Shown here: positions 29,801-38,420 of the stretch, in pieces
Layout: each line of letters starts with the position of its first letter
Numbering within the stretch: position 1 is the first letter of the stretch
Origin: Symbiodinium natans
Taxonomy: Eukaryota > Sar > Dinophyceae > Suessiales > Symbiodiniaceae
Assembly (NCBI GenBank): GCA_905221605.1
Contig: CAJNDS010001213.1
Coordinates: 309,879-373,878 of the forward strand
Reading direction: 5' to 3'
DNA length: 64,000 bases
Notes under the pieces: generated by a model
The model's input: the letters and a program-made list of their open reading frames with translations, nothing else
What the model was told of the DNA's origin: nothing
The model's database searches: none
Translations under genes and position numbers: made by a program

Positions 29801-32484
29801 TTCCATGTCATGTATCTCAGCGTCATGTGGCCGGGCCGACGACTCCAGTTGTGTAGCGGTCGTCTGCCTTCAGTGAAACTACGAAAACAAGTATTGCGCA
29901 TTCCGAGACTCTGTGCTGTATGCAATCTACCCCTGTACATGGTTTCGCCAGCCTTTCCCTCGGAAATGCGTTTCTGCACTCTCATCCTCGCTCTTCGGAA
30001 AGATCGTTTGCAGGCCTGCGTGTTTGTGAAGCTGACAGGACGATCATAACCGAGATCGTGCACGTTCCCGGGTCCCGGAAGACGAGTACCCGGTTCAGCC
30101 TCCCGGACGGAGGAGGCCACCCTCGGTTCTACGACAGCTGTTGCAGCATATATACAAGAAGAAAGCACGAGGAGCCGCAACCATGCACCGCAAGTAGGTA
30201 GACCTTGAAAGCTGTCGCCTCGGGACTTGGGACCCGAGCGGCTCTTACTCTGGAATCCTCCTGAGATAAACCATTGAAAGAAACTTGTAGTCTGCTTAGC
30301 TTCATGCGTGGAGCATAAGGCTGTAATGATAAGAATGTACGCACCGAGCTGGCCGCATGCTGCCATCATGTAGTACTCGAGAAAATACCAGACCTTACGC
30401 GCTCCGGCTGCGAGAGTCGATGCACAATGCTGACTCTGAGGGAAACCACGTCTCATACGCCTCGTACATGCTTTATAGCGGAAGCGGGCCCATGGATGCG
30501 ATCTGCTTTTTACTCCCCATAGCCGATCAAGTGCTCTGAAAGTGGTCGTCTGCCACCTCGTGGCTCTGTTAGTCCTCAGCACGAGGCGGGGTTCTCTCTG
30601 ACGTGATCTGCGATGGCATCGAGGTTGTCGACATTGGCAGCGATGTTCCCCGAACCACTCTGACCGGCTCCAATACCACGTCGTGATGCGCTGTGAGTGC
30701 TCCATCCACATTGTGCACAAACCCCTGCCTGAGATGGAAGAACCAACTGCGTGTCGGTTGCCCGGCGACGGATATAGTCGGACCCTCGTTGAACTCCAAG
30801 TGCCAGGTTTGCAGCCGTTGCCCCACATCCGCAATTGGTGGGTGGCCCACTCCGAAGCCCACTGTACCCGGAATCGAGAGTGGTGGCGCCCCTGTTGGGG
30901 GGGGTGGCCCACCGCGTGATAGGAAGGGTCGTGGCGTAGTGGTCGAGGTGACTGGTCGCGGATTCCAGGGTGCTTTGGCCGGTGTAGAGGGAGTCGTGGC
31001 TTGTGGTATATCGGCTGAGGCTCCCCGTCCCGTGCTGATGCCGGAGTCCATGCTGGCTGTCTCGGGCCTGGGAGTCGGCATGGAAGGTTTGGGAATATCG
31101 GCTGAGGCTCTACTCCCCGTGGAGGTGCCGGCCCCTCGTCCTGCAACGTGGTGTCTGGAGGTGGCGTCGCCATCTTCCGCTGGTGTCTCCGAAGGGCTGT
31201 CGAAGATTTCTCTTTCCATCCTTGCGTAGGAGTCATCTGAGATGTCGTCTTCACTGAGTCGTGACTTCCTTCGCTTCGATGGCGGGGTCGCCGGGTGGTT
31301 CGCCCTTCTTTTGGGGGACATTGTGCAGGGACGGTGGTAGAAGTATAGGCAGCAGTCCTGGCTACCGGGCTGTCAAGATCAGTTTGCTGAGCCTGGTAGA
31401 TTGCGAGGGGAGAACCGGCATTGGCGCGCTCACACATGATATGATAATGATATGAGTCAGCAACTGCAATCATCCGACATACTGGCGGCGGCTGCACATG
31501 GTCGTTGGTGCAAGAGCTTGGGTCCAGACCATAATGTAATCTCGCTGTGTGTCGAGATGATTCCAATAATGTCGGAAGCGTTACCTGGTGCAATACGCAG
31601 TGAAGTGGCAAATACTCGCATTCCGGAAGCACACGGGACCTGTGATAGTGGGACGGACTTCGTCTGTAGATGTTACCCGCCATGAACTGGACGTCTGTCC
31701 TGCAATAGCATGGAGTTGTGTTCACATCGAATACCCTTGCGCGTATGGCAGCCAATGCATAGTGCACTGTAAGTGCGGTATACTTTTCCGGCTGGGCAGA
31801 AAGATCCATTTGTACAGATTCCCCAGCTATATCCGATACTGCGTTGGTATCGGCCGAGGTCTGGTTGTCCGAGGATGCTGGTTGATCTGGGGCTGTAGCA
31901 TCGACTTCCGCTTCCGCCTCCCGTTCGACTGAGTTCCCATGATTATGGGCTGTAGCGTCGTCCACCTTTTCTTCGACACCGACATCCGGGATGGTAGCTT
32001 CCGGTTCAACGGAGATAGTCGCCCCATCCCGCGCCTCACCGTTTTCCAAGTTCGCATCCTGCTGGACGACTTCCTCCGCTTCCACAGGGCGGGGTGGTCT
32101 CTCATCAGGAGGTGTCTCGGCCTCTGTCGCTGAGGTAGCTTGAAGACGCTGTAGTTGACGGAGTCGTCGTTCTTTAGCCTGTTGTTGTAATTCCTGTAGG
32201 GACAAAGCGTAGGCCTCAGTCGGAGAGACGACCCGACACTCCTTGTAGCCCCTCGGCTTGTTGGAGGTGATCAGCATGGTGCCCGTGGGAAACTCCTTCA
32301 CTCGAGTGCGCTCCTTTGCCTTGGCTTTTGATTTCACTCTGGTCTTCTTCACCGTCTTCTTCGGGACCGGGCGTACTTCTGTTTCCGACACTTGCTTGGC
32401 CTTCTTCTCATCCTTCTGCTTCTTCCTGTGTGTAAGCATCGTAGAGATACTGGCCAGGCGGCGCTCGTCGTCCTGGTGCTCCAC
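26878..32484 (-). CDS. LINE copy 2: fused ORF1/endonuclease/RT, 1868 codons, truncated at both ends
   Basis: One open frame reads from an internal ATG (MEHQDDERRLAS) through the Lys-rich ORF1 segment, the endonuclease (starts about residue 887; AGDFN about 1039) and the RT (SLDLSQAFD, RQGCCLSP, FADD about 1630 at 27586-27597) into the element's cut 3' side. The last 28 codons (SHRLHTQGFASRL onward) come from satellite DNA. The zinc-finger tail present in copy 1 is absent. The N-terminus is artificial: a 578-bp deletion at 32466/32467 joins two frames. Without the extra G found in copy 1, ORF1 and the endonuclease-RT are in one frame. Catalytic motifs look intact, but lack of 5' and 3' ends makes autonomous movement unlikely. 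Confidence 0.8.
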   Translation of the reverse strand: MEHQDDERRLASISTMLTHRKKQKDEKKAKQVSETEVRPVPKKTVKKTRVKSKAKAKERTRVKEFPTGTMLITSNKPRGYKECRVVSPTEAYALSLQELQQQAKERRLRQLQRLQATSATEAETPPDERPPRPVEAEEVVQQDANLENGEARDGATISVEPEATIPDVGVEEKVDDATAHNHGNSVEREAEAEVDATAPDQPASSDNQTSADTNAVSDIAGESVQMDLSAQPEKYTALTVHYALAAIRARVFDVNTTPCYCRTDVQFMAGNIYRRSPSHYHRSRVLPECEYLPLHCVLHQVTLPTLLESSRHTARLHYGLDPSSCTNDHVQPPPVCRMIAVADSYHYHIMCERANAGSPLAIYQAQQTDLDSPVARTAAYTSTTVPAQCPPKEGRTTRRPRHRSEGSHDSVKTTSQMTPTQGWKEKSSTALRRHQRKMATPPPDTTLQDEGPAPPRGVEPQPIFPNLPCRLPGPRQPAWTPASARDGEPQPIYHKPRLPLHRPKHPGIRDQSPRPLRHDPSYHAVGHPPQQGRHHSRFRVQWASEWATHQLRMWGNGCKPGTWSSTRVRLYPSPGNRHAVGSSISGRGLCTMWMEHSQRITTWYWSRSEWFGEHRCQCRQPRCHRRSRQREPRLVLRTNRATRWQTTTFRALDRLWGVKSRSHPWARFRYKACTRRMRRGFPQSQHCASTLAAGARKVWYFLEYYMMAACGQLGAYILIITALCSTHEAKQTTSFFQWFISGGFQSKSRSGPKSRGDSFQGLPTCGAWLRLLVLSSCIYAATAVVEPRVASSVREAEPGTRLPGPGNVHDLGYDRPVSFTNTQACKRSFRRARMRVQKRISEGKAGETMYRGRLHTAQSLGMRNTCFRSFTEGRRPLHNWSRRPGHMTLRYMTWNCSGLGNMLLPELIQWLDELPPQQRPHVVFLQESHWSITSEWESKGWMHISSGHAEKDKSAGLLTLINIPHVTTKEVRVRRVLQGRLDHIRITHSKGILDILNCYNQAVSFQQPESHYLKRSQLYRNLDKILCSLAVEHQVLVAGDFNLQLRREEPYVGSATCLRAPLDAQIAKDVEQFLEVVRKHALCALNTWRGRRPHTFTHLKYKTQIDYVFTRQSQATGLAKQAMPKHDFIVGAWRDTKHYPVLGTVHVPKPTWQQRTSPKYDITAILQEVQNPGVISQTIQAHMKESLSTLPLDRYDDIPRLLHDLCSRYFLTVPERHPPTPQQVELKQYIKTMWGHYKAAKTGAMMGSPLRGLLRRWRHLVQYHKMRKESQKVGRRLKRERFQTYLEMAEEAANASNTVALYKLVRKLAPKSRRQQVQIRDAEGMIISELDEEEHLRKHFEGVWHPPLQWESPPLCTAAVLPRDESTFSITANEIQQAVCAIRPRKAVSPQLPPAPFWKIAAPALGQWLAGQKGIETADIRYPTSWLMTSVALLQKPGKPVGPLTSLRPIGLQDPLSKAYTSILAQHFNPYALRYLRRIPQYAYLPGRDVMCALMRAVQHCRSVRTTIQGQAYNLHHLRQGTSTTDFRAGLQVSLDLSQAFDTGPWSLVMEAVRRTGAPDGLCSAIAQWIQGTVYELTYKRTRLLVNAGRGVRQGCCLSPIVWSVFTGLLYQEFEAIGGLHSPTKMLSMFADDKHICWELTSPTDLHDALQSLGKLLQLLRKFGLQVNANKSKAILHVQGKGSERIKRTCIELVKDEKHLKVPIREENTMTEELIPLVSQLHYMGIVLSYTSFEEQTMRHRIAVGRANYDRLRKLVNARKILRLHHRIRLWRCAILPAMTYGLLSTGLTKTSADMFAIAWIKQIRAISNSPVHLTGERSLDLLQRVGLPEPLQHLHKLASSSHRLHTQGFASRLTPNSAAASQPAHGL
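30569..31321 (-). CDS. LINE copy 2 accessory ORF, 250 aa
   Basis: Same frame, length and sequence by eye as the 4787-5539 ORF of copy 1: basic N-terminus, Pro/Ser/Thr-rich middle, folded-looking C-terminal third. It overlaps the 1868-codon frame. Its survival without a stop in both copies is weak support for coding because the copies are so similar. Function unknown. Confidence 0.45.
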   Translation of the reverse strand: MSPKRRANHPATPPSKRRKSRLSEDDISDDSYARMEREIFDSPSETPAEDGDATSRHHVAGRGAGTSTGSRASADIPKPSMPTPRPETASMDSGISTGRGASADIPQATTPSTPAKAPWNPRPVTSTTTPRPFLSRGGPPPPTGAPPLSIPGTVGFGVGHPPIADVGQRLQTWHLEFNEGPTISVAGQPTRSWFFHLRQGFVHNVDGALTAHHDVVLEPVRVVRGTSLPMSTTSMPSQITSERTPPRAED

Positions 32485-33355
32485 ATAGCCTGGGTAACGG
32501 TGATCGCACCGGTTGAGGATCTCGGCGCCTCAGAGGAACTCTGCTTCTGGTACGGCTTCTGGAAGAATCCATACGTGAGGAGCGATACCCATGGCGAGGT
32601 AGTGGACTGCGTCCGCGATTGGCCATGGTATAGCGCTCCAAGGTATATGGGGATTGAGAGATGGGAAATAATGCATACCAGGACGATAGGTTACACCAAA
32701 TGCCAGTTGCTTTGCTTATATGAGGGGCTTTGCAACAGCAACCGCTTGTTTGCTTTGAGCAACTGATACAATAAGTCTGTTGTGTACAGTCCATGGCAGA
32801 GAACGAAAGCTGTACCGTGCAGACGAGCTGTGAAGCAGTTGAATTGCAAAGGTCCTGCCGCTGCTCAATAGTTGTCCACCATGTACTTCCATCAAGTCGC
32901 CCCATTATACCAGCACGACGCCTGAAGCAGCAGGAAGCGTGTGTAGTACCAGTACCATCTTTGTGATTAATCGTTGTCCCCACTGAGCCCGTGGCAAGTA
33001 AGGCATAAGCTCGCGACATCATCGGGGTGGTGCCTATACATGGTTGCCAGATAGCGCATGTATAAGTCTCTGTCCAGCACCTGTTCGGCAAAGTGAAATA
33101 ATCCACTGACGTGCTCGCTGTCCGTAAGAGCTGAGGCCAGGGCTTGTACATAGTGCTGACAGGACTGGCTGGTGCCAACATACGCGTCTGCAATAATCTC
33201 CAAGAGACATGCCCTGTACTGCCATTGCTTGCTTGTTGCAACAGTTGCATCACCACCAGATATTTGAGTGGCCGACCTGCTTGCCATTGCCATGGCAGGA
33301 TCATAATACCAGCCCATAGAGCCAGCATCATGTATACCAGAAGCATGCTCGCCAT
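32408..33355 (-). pseudogene. LINE copy 2: 5' part of ORF1 broken by a deletion
   Basis: The frame corresponding to the start of the 1279-codon ORF of copy 1 runs 315 codons here, then passes into a wrong frame at the 578-bp deletion (loss not divisible by three) and stops at 32408. The Arg/Ser-rich segment after MANRGRSPLPRHGYRSSRM is kept up to the deletion. Confidence 0.6.
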
Positions 33356-33359
33356 CCAT
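32967..33359 (-). CDS. LINE copy 2 5' accessory ORF, 130 aa
   Basis: Identical in length and, by eye, in sequence to 7763-8155 of copy 1 (helical, ending near a Cys-x2-Cys-His motif). It lies upstream of the internal deletion and is intact. Function unknown. Confidence 0.4.
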   Translation of the reverse strand: MDGEHASGIHDAGSMGWYYDPAMAMASRSATQISGGDATVATSKQWQYRACLLEIIADAYVGTSQSCQHYVQALASALTDSEHVSGLFHFAEQVLDRDLYMRYLATMYRHHPDDVASLCLTCHGLSGDND

Positions 33360-33845
33360 GAAAGAAAATACAGCAGCGGCGTGTGAAAAAGAAGGACTTA
33401 AACAGCGCGCCTTCTATGGCAACAATGCAGTAAGACGGTGACTACTTCACAATGAGAAACAAGAAAGTCGCATACTGGAAGAACCCAAAGACATCTTGAC
33501 GAAATAGAGTACCGGACACTGTAGGAGCAAAGTCGAACAAGCAAAAGACCCAGTTCTCGGAGGAAAGCGCAAAAAAACAACTCGAGCCGAGAACCTTCTT
33601 ATTATTAGTTCTTTAAAGCGGGTCCAACTCTACGATTTTCGGTTTCCGGGTCTGGTTTTTGGCAATCTATTGTGAACTGGTGGAATCCCCGCAGTTTCGT
33701 CGTATGCGTCGAAGCTCGTGGTCTCGCGCGTTCACGCTCTAAAGTGGCGGTTTTCGTGCAGCTTTTGCTTCGATGCATAACCGCTGTGTTATTTTGCCAA
33801 GAGTGGTGTTGTTCTTGTTGAAGTGTCAACCGACAGGTTATGCCC

Positions 33846-36102
33846 GTAGCCGCAAAATCATAAAGTTGACAATCTGCTGTTCAATGTTGGCAGTAGACTG
33901 GGGCTTCGGTTGCATGGGTGGAGGTGGGAGCAAGTCGCTACCTGTCAAATAACTTTCCAGCATTGAACAGCGAAATGTCAACCTTATGATCTGCCTGTCT
34001 CTAGAAAGCGTTGATCCTTTTCTGACGACACTTGTCGAGGCGATCAAAGAACAATGCTGCGTATGTCTCATCACTTGAAGTGCAGTTTCAGGACCTAAAA
34101 AATCACAAGAAACGTAGGACGCATCACGTGACCTCCACAGTGCGAGAAAGATCTTACGTGAACACTGCAAAACTGCTTTGTCTTGGATGCCAGCCAAAGA
34201 TCAGTCTGGCAAGCCACACACATCGACGGCGTTTTTGTTTTCTTGATCCAAACAGTCGAGACAGAATATCTTGTTCTTGTGTGAGTTGACTGCAGCATTT
34301 TTTGAACTTAAGCAGGTTCCAAAAGCAGCTGTATTCCGGGCACCGAAAATGGGCCCTGCACTGTGGATTTCTTTTCTGAAAGCACAAGGTCACCCAGTTT
34401 GGAGCCCCAAATTGGGGCCCAGATTTAGGAGCCATTTCTGGGCCCGCTTGCGCCTTTTTTTTCGCGGGCAGAAGCCAGATCTGCTTTACACAGCCGGTCG
34501 TTGTGAGCAAAACAAATAAGCCTCTTGACCAGTTCCGATCTACGTCTTGCCAGTCTCCCTTAAAATTTCGAAGAATAGCAGAAGAACGTGCGGCAAAGTC
34601 TCATTTGGAACCGGAAGTTTCTCTGACTCCTAACAGTGCGAGAAAAATCTTACGTGAACACTGCAAAACTGCTTTGTCTTGGATGCCAGCCAAAGATCAG
34701 TCTGGCAAGCCACACAATCGACGGCGTTTTTGTTTTCTTGATCCAAACAGTCGAGACAGAATATCTTGTTCTTGTGTGAGTTGACTGCAGCATTTTTTGA
34801 ACTTAAGCAGGTTCCAAAAAAGCAGCTGTATTCCGGGCACCGAAAATGGGCCCTGGGCTGTGGATTTCTTTTCTGAAGGCACAAGGTCACCCAGTTTGGA
34901 GCCCCAAATTGGGGCCCAGATTTAGGAGCCATTTCTGGGCCCGCTTGCGCCTTTTTTTTGCGGGCAGAAGCCAGATCTGCTTTACACAGCCGGTCGTTGT
35001 GAGCAAAACAAATAAGCCTCTTGCTCAGTTCTGATCTACGTCTTGCCAGTCTCCCTTAAAATTTCGAAGAATAGCAAGAAGAACGCGCGGCAAAGTCTCA
35101 TTTGGAACCGGAAGTTTCTCTGACTCTAACTGTGGAGGTCATCTGACGTGTCCTATGTTTTCTGTGATTTTTCGGACCCTGAAATGGATCCGTGTGACTG
35201 GCCACGTGGTGTTGCGTTTTCGAGCATGTCTGGAACGTGCAGGCCTCTGCCAGCCAATTTTTTGGTTGCGTAGCAGTCCACCTGCGTTCCAGTGCGCAAC
35301 ATGCAGATTGTGCGCCAGTGTGGCGTCCGAATGCAATTTGCAGTTGGTAAGGGTGGAATCAGGCTGATAAAGAACATTCTTTTAGTTGTTTTGCCGTAAA
35401 AGTTCTGCCGAGATACATGTCGAAGCTCCGGGGTCTAGGGGCGCTTCATTTTGTGTTTGTCGTGCTGGGAAGTGTCTCACGTTGTAGCCCTAGTGCCCGA
35501 GGTGGGATGCAAAGAGCCCGGGCCGTGCTGCACTCTTGATTGAGGTGGGAAGCAAAGAGCCGTGCTGCAGCCTTAGATTTTGGGTGAGGTGGGAAGCAAA
35601 CAGCCGGGGAGGCGGTGCTGCAGCCTTAGAATTTTGGGTGCGGGGGGGGAAAGGAGCCCGGAGAGGGGTTGCAGCCCTAGTTTTTTTGGGTGAGGTGGGA
35701 TGCAAAAAAGCTCGGGTATGCTGCAGCCCAGTGATGCCCAGTCAGGTCGATCAAAGACCGTGGGCAGGCTGTGATGCAGCCGCAGAATTTGGGGTGAGGC
35801 GGGAAGCAAAGCCCTGTGTGTGAAGCCTGTGGGAAAGCGACAGTTGCAAAGTAGATCACTTATTATTAGTTCTTTAAAGCGGGTCCAACTCTACGATTTT
35901 CGGTTTCCGGGTCTGGTTTTTGGCAATCTATTGTGAACTGGTGGAATCCCCGCAGTTTCGTCGTATGCGTCGAAGCTCCTGGTCTCGCGCGTTCACGCTC
36001 TAAAAGTGGCGGTTTTCGTGCAGCTTTTGCTTCGATGCATAACCGCTGTGTTATTTTGCCAAGAGTGGTGTTGTTCTTGTCAAAGTGTCAACCGACTATG
36101 CG
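33846..36102 (+). repeat. Satellite unit 6 (type B, 2257 bp, hairpin arm lost)
   Basis: First type B unit; the duplicated core joins at 34631 with the AACAGTGCGAG junction. At its right end, 54 bp are missing between GTAGAT and CACTTATT (35858/35859), removing the left arm of the 129-bp hairpin. It is more diverged than its neighbours. Confidence 0.9.
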
Positions 36103-38420
36103 GTAGCCGCAAAATCGTAAAGTTGACAATCTGCTGTTCAATGTTGGCAGTAGACTGGGGCTTCGGTTGCATGGGTGGAGGTGGGAGCAAGTCGCTACCT
36201 GTCAAATAACTTTCCAGCATTGAACAGCGAAATGTCAACCTTATGATCTGCCTGTCTCTAGAAAGCGTTGATCTTTTTCTGACGACACTTGTCGAGGCGA
36301 TCAAAGAACAATGCTGCGTATGTCTCATCACTTGAGTGCAGTTTCAGGACCTAAAAAAACACAAGAAACGTAGGACGCATCACGTGACCTCCACAGTGCG
36401 AGAAAGATCTTACGTGAACACTGCAAGACTGCTTTGTCTTGGATGCCAGCCAAAGATCAGTCTGGCAAGCCACACACATCGACGGCGTTTTTGTTTTCTT
36501 GATCCAAACAGTCGAGACAGAATATCTTGTTCTTGTGTGAGTTGACTGCAGCATTTTTTGAACTTAAGCAGGTTCCAAAAGAGCAGCTGTATTCCGGGCA
36601 CCGAAAATGGGCCCTGCACTGTGGATTTCTTTTCTGAAAGCACAAGGTCACCCAGTTTGGAGCCCCAATTTGGGGCCCAGATTTAGGAGCCATTTCTGGG
36701 CCCGCTTGCGCCATTTTTTTTGCGGGCAGAAGCCAGATCTGCTTTACACAGCCGGTCGTTGTGAGCAAAACAAATAAGCCTCTTGCTCAGTTCTGATCTA
36801 CGTCTTGCCAGTCTCCCTTAAAATTTCGAAGAATAGCAAGAAGAACGCGCGGCAAAGTCTCATTTGGAACCGGAAGTTTCTCTGACTCTAACTGTGCGAG
36901 AAAGATCTTACGTGAACACTGCAAGACTGCTTTGTCTTGGATGCCAGCCAAAGATCAGTCTGGCAAGCCACACACATCGACGGCGTTTTTGTTTTCTTGA
37001 TCCAAACAGTCGAGACAGAATATCTTGTTCTTGTGTGAGTTGACTGCAGCATTTTTTGAACTTAAGCAGGTTCCAAAAAAGCAGCTGTATTCCGGGCACC
37101 GAAAATGGGCCCTGCACTGTGGATTTCTTTTCTGAAAGCACAAGGTCACCCAGTTTGGAGCCCCAATTTGGGGCCCAGATTTAGGAGCCATTTCTGGGCC
37201 CGCTTGCGCCATTTTTTTTTGCGGGCAGAAGCCAGATCTGCTTTACGCAGCCGGTCGTTGTGAGCAAAACAAATAAGCCTCTTGCTCAGTTCTGATCTAC
37301 GTCTTGCCAGTCTCCCTTAAAATTTCGAAGAATAGCAAGAAGAACGCGCGGCAAAGTCTCATTTGGAACCGGAAGTTTCTCTGACTCTAACTGTGGAGGT
37401 CATCTGACGTGTCCTATGTTTTCTGTGATTTTTCGGACCCTGAAATGGATCCGTGTGACTGGCCACGTGGTGTTGCGTTTTCGAGCATGTCTGGAACGTG
37501 CAGGCCTCTGCCAGCCAATTTTTTGGTTGCGTAGCAGTCCACCTGCGTTCCAGTGCGCAACATGCAGATTGTGCGCCAGTGTGGCGTCCGAATGCAATTT
37601 GCAGTTGGTAAGGGTGGAATCAGGCTGATAAAGAACATTCTTTTAGTTGTTTTGCCGTAAAAGTTCTGCCGAGATACATGTCGAAGCTCCGGGGTCTAGG
37701 GGCGCTTCATTTTGTGTTTGTCGTGCTGGGAAGTGTCTCACGTTGTAGCCCTAGTGCCCGAGGTGGGATGCAAAGGGCCCGGGCCGTGCTGCACTCTTGA
37801 TTGAGGTGGGAAGCAAAGAGCCGTGCTGCAGCCTTAGATTTTGGGTGAGGTGGGAAGCAAACAGCCGGGGAGGCGGTGCTGCAGCCTTAGAATTTTGGGT
37901 GCGGGGGGGGGAAAGGAGCCCGGAGAGGGGTTGCAGCCCTAGTTTTTTTGGGTGAGGTGGGATGCAAAAAAGCTCGGGTATGCTGCAGCCCAGTGATGCC
38001 CAGTCAGGTCGATCAAAGACCGTGGGCAGGCTGTGATGCAGCCGCAGAATTTGGGGTGAGGCGGGAAGCAAAGCCCTGTGTGTGAAGCCTGTGGGAAAGC
38101 GAAGTTGCAAAGTAGATTGCCAAAAAACAGACTCGGAAGCCGAAAATCGTAAAGTTGGACCTTTTTTAAAACACTTATTATTAGTTCTTTAAAGCGGGTC
38201 CAACTCTACGATTTTCGGTTTCCGGGTCTGGTTTTTGGCAATCTATTGTGAACTGGTGGAATCCCCGCAGTTTCGTCGTATGCGTCGAAGCTCGTGGTCT
38301 CGCGCGTTCACGCTCTAAAGTGGCGGTTTTCGTGCAGCTTTTGCTTCGATGCATAACCGCTGTGTTATTTTGCCAAGAGTGGTGTTGTTCTTGTTGAAGT
38401 GTCAACCGACAGGTTATGCC
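36103..38420 (+). repeat. Satellite unit 7 (type B, 2318 bp)
   Basis: Core duplication joins at about 36892 with the AACTGTGCGAG junction. The 129-bp hairpin is complete at 38115-38243. Confidence 0.9.

Larger units (their letters stand above)
26962..33597 (-). mobile_element. LINE copy 2, 5'- and 3'-truncated, inside satellite unit 5
   Basis: It matches copy 1 from its position 1179 to 8392 in the same orientation, at about 99% identity by eye, with one 578-bp internal deletion (copy 1 positions 6685-7262; 2-bp TC microhomology at the join). The 3' side lacks about 1.2 kb plus whatever lies beyond the window edge, so there is no element tail or poly(A) at the junction. No target-site duplication flanks it, and satellite bases are lost at the junction. 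These features fit copying or capture during break repair better than target-primed reverse transcription. Confidence 0.92.
25470..33845 (+). repeat. Satellite unit 5 (type A) interrupted by LINE copy 2
   Basis: Satellite 25470-26961, then LINE 26962-33597, then satellite from CTTATTATTAG at 33598. Compared with unit 4, 77 bp of satellite are missing at the join, including the whole left arm of the 129-bp hairpin. The GCATATG (25683) and TCACGTAGCCC (26608) variants are shared with unit 12. Confidence 0.9.
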
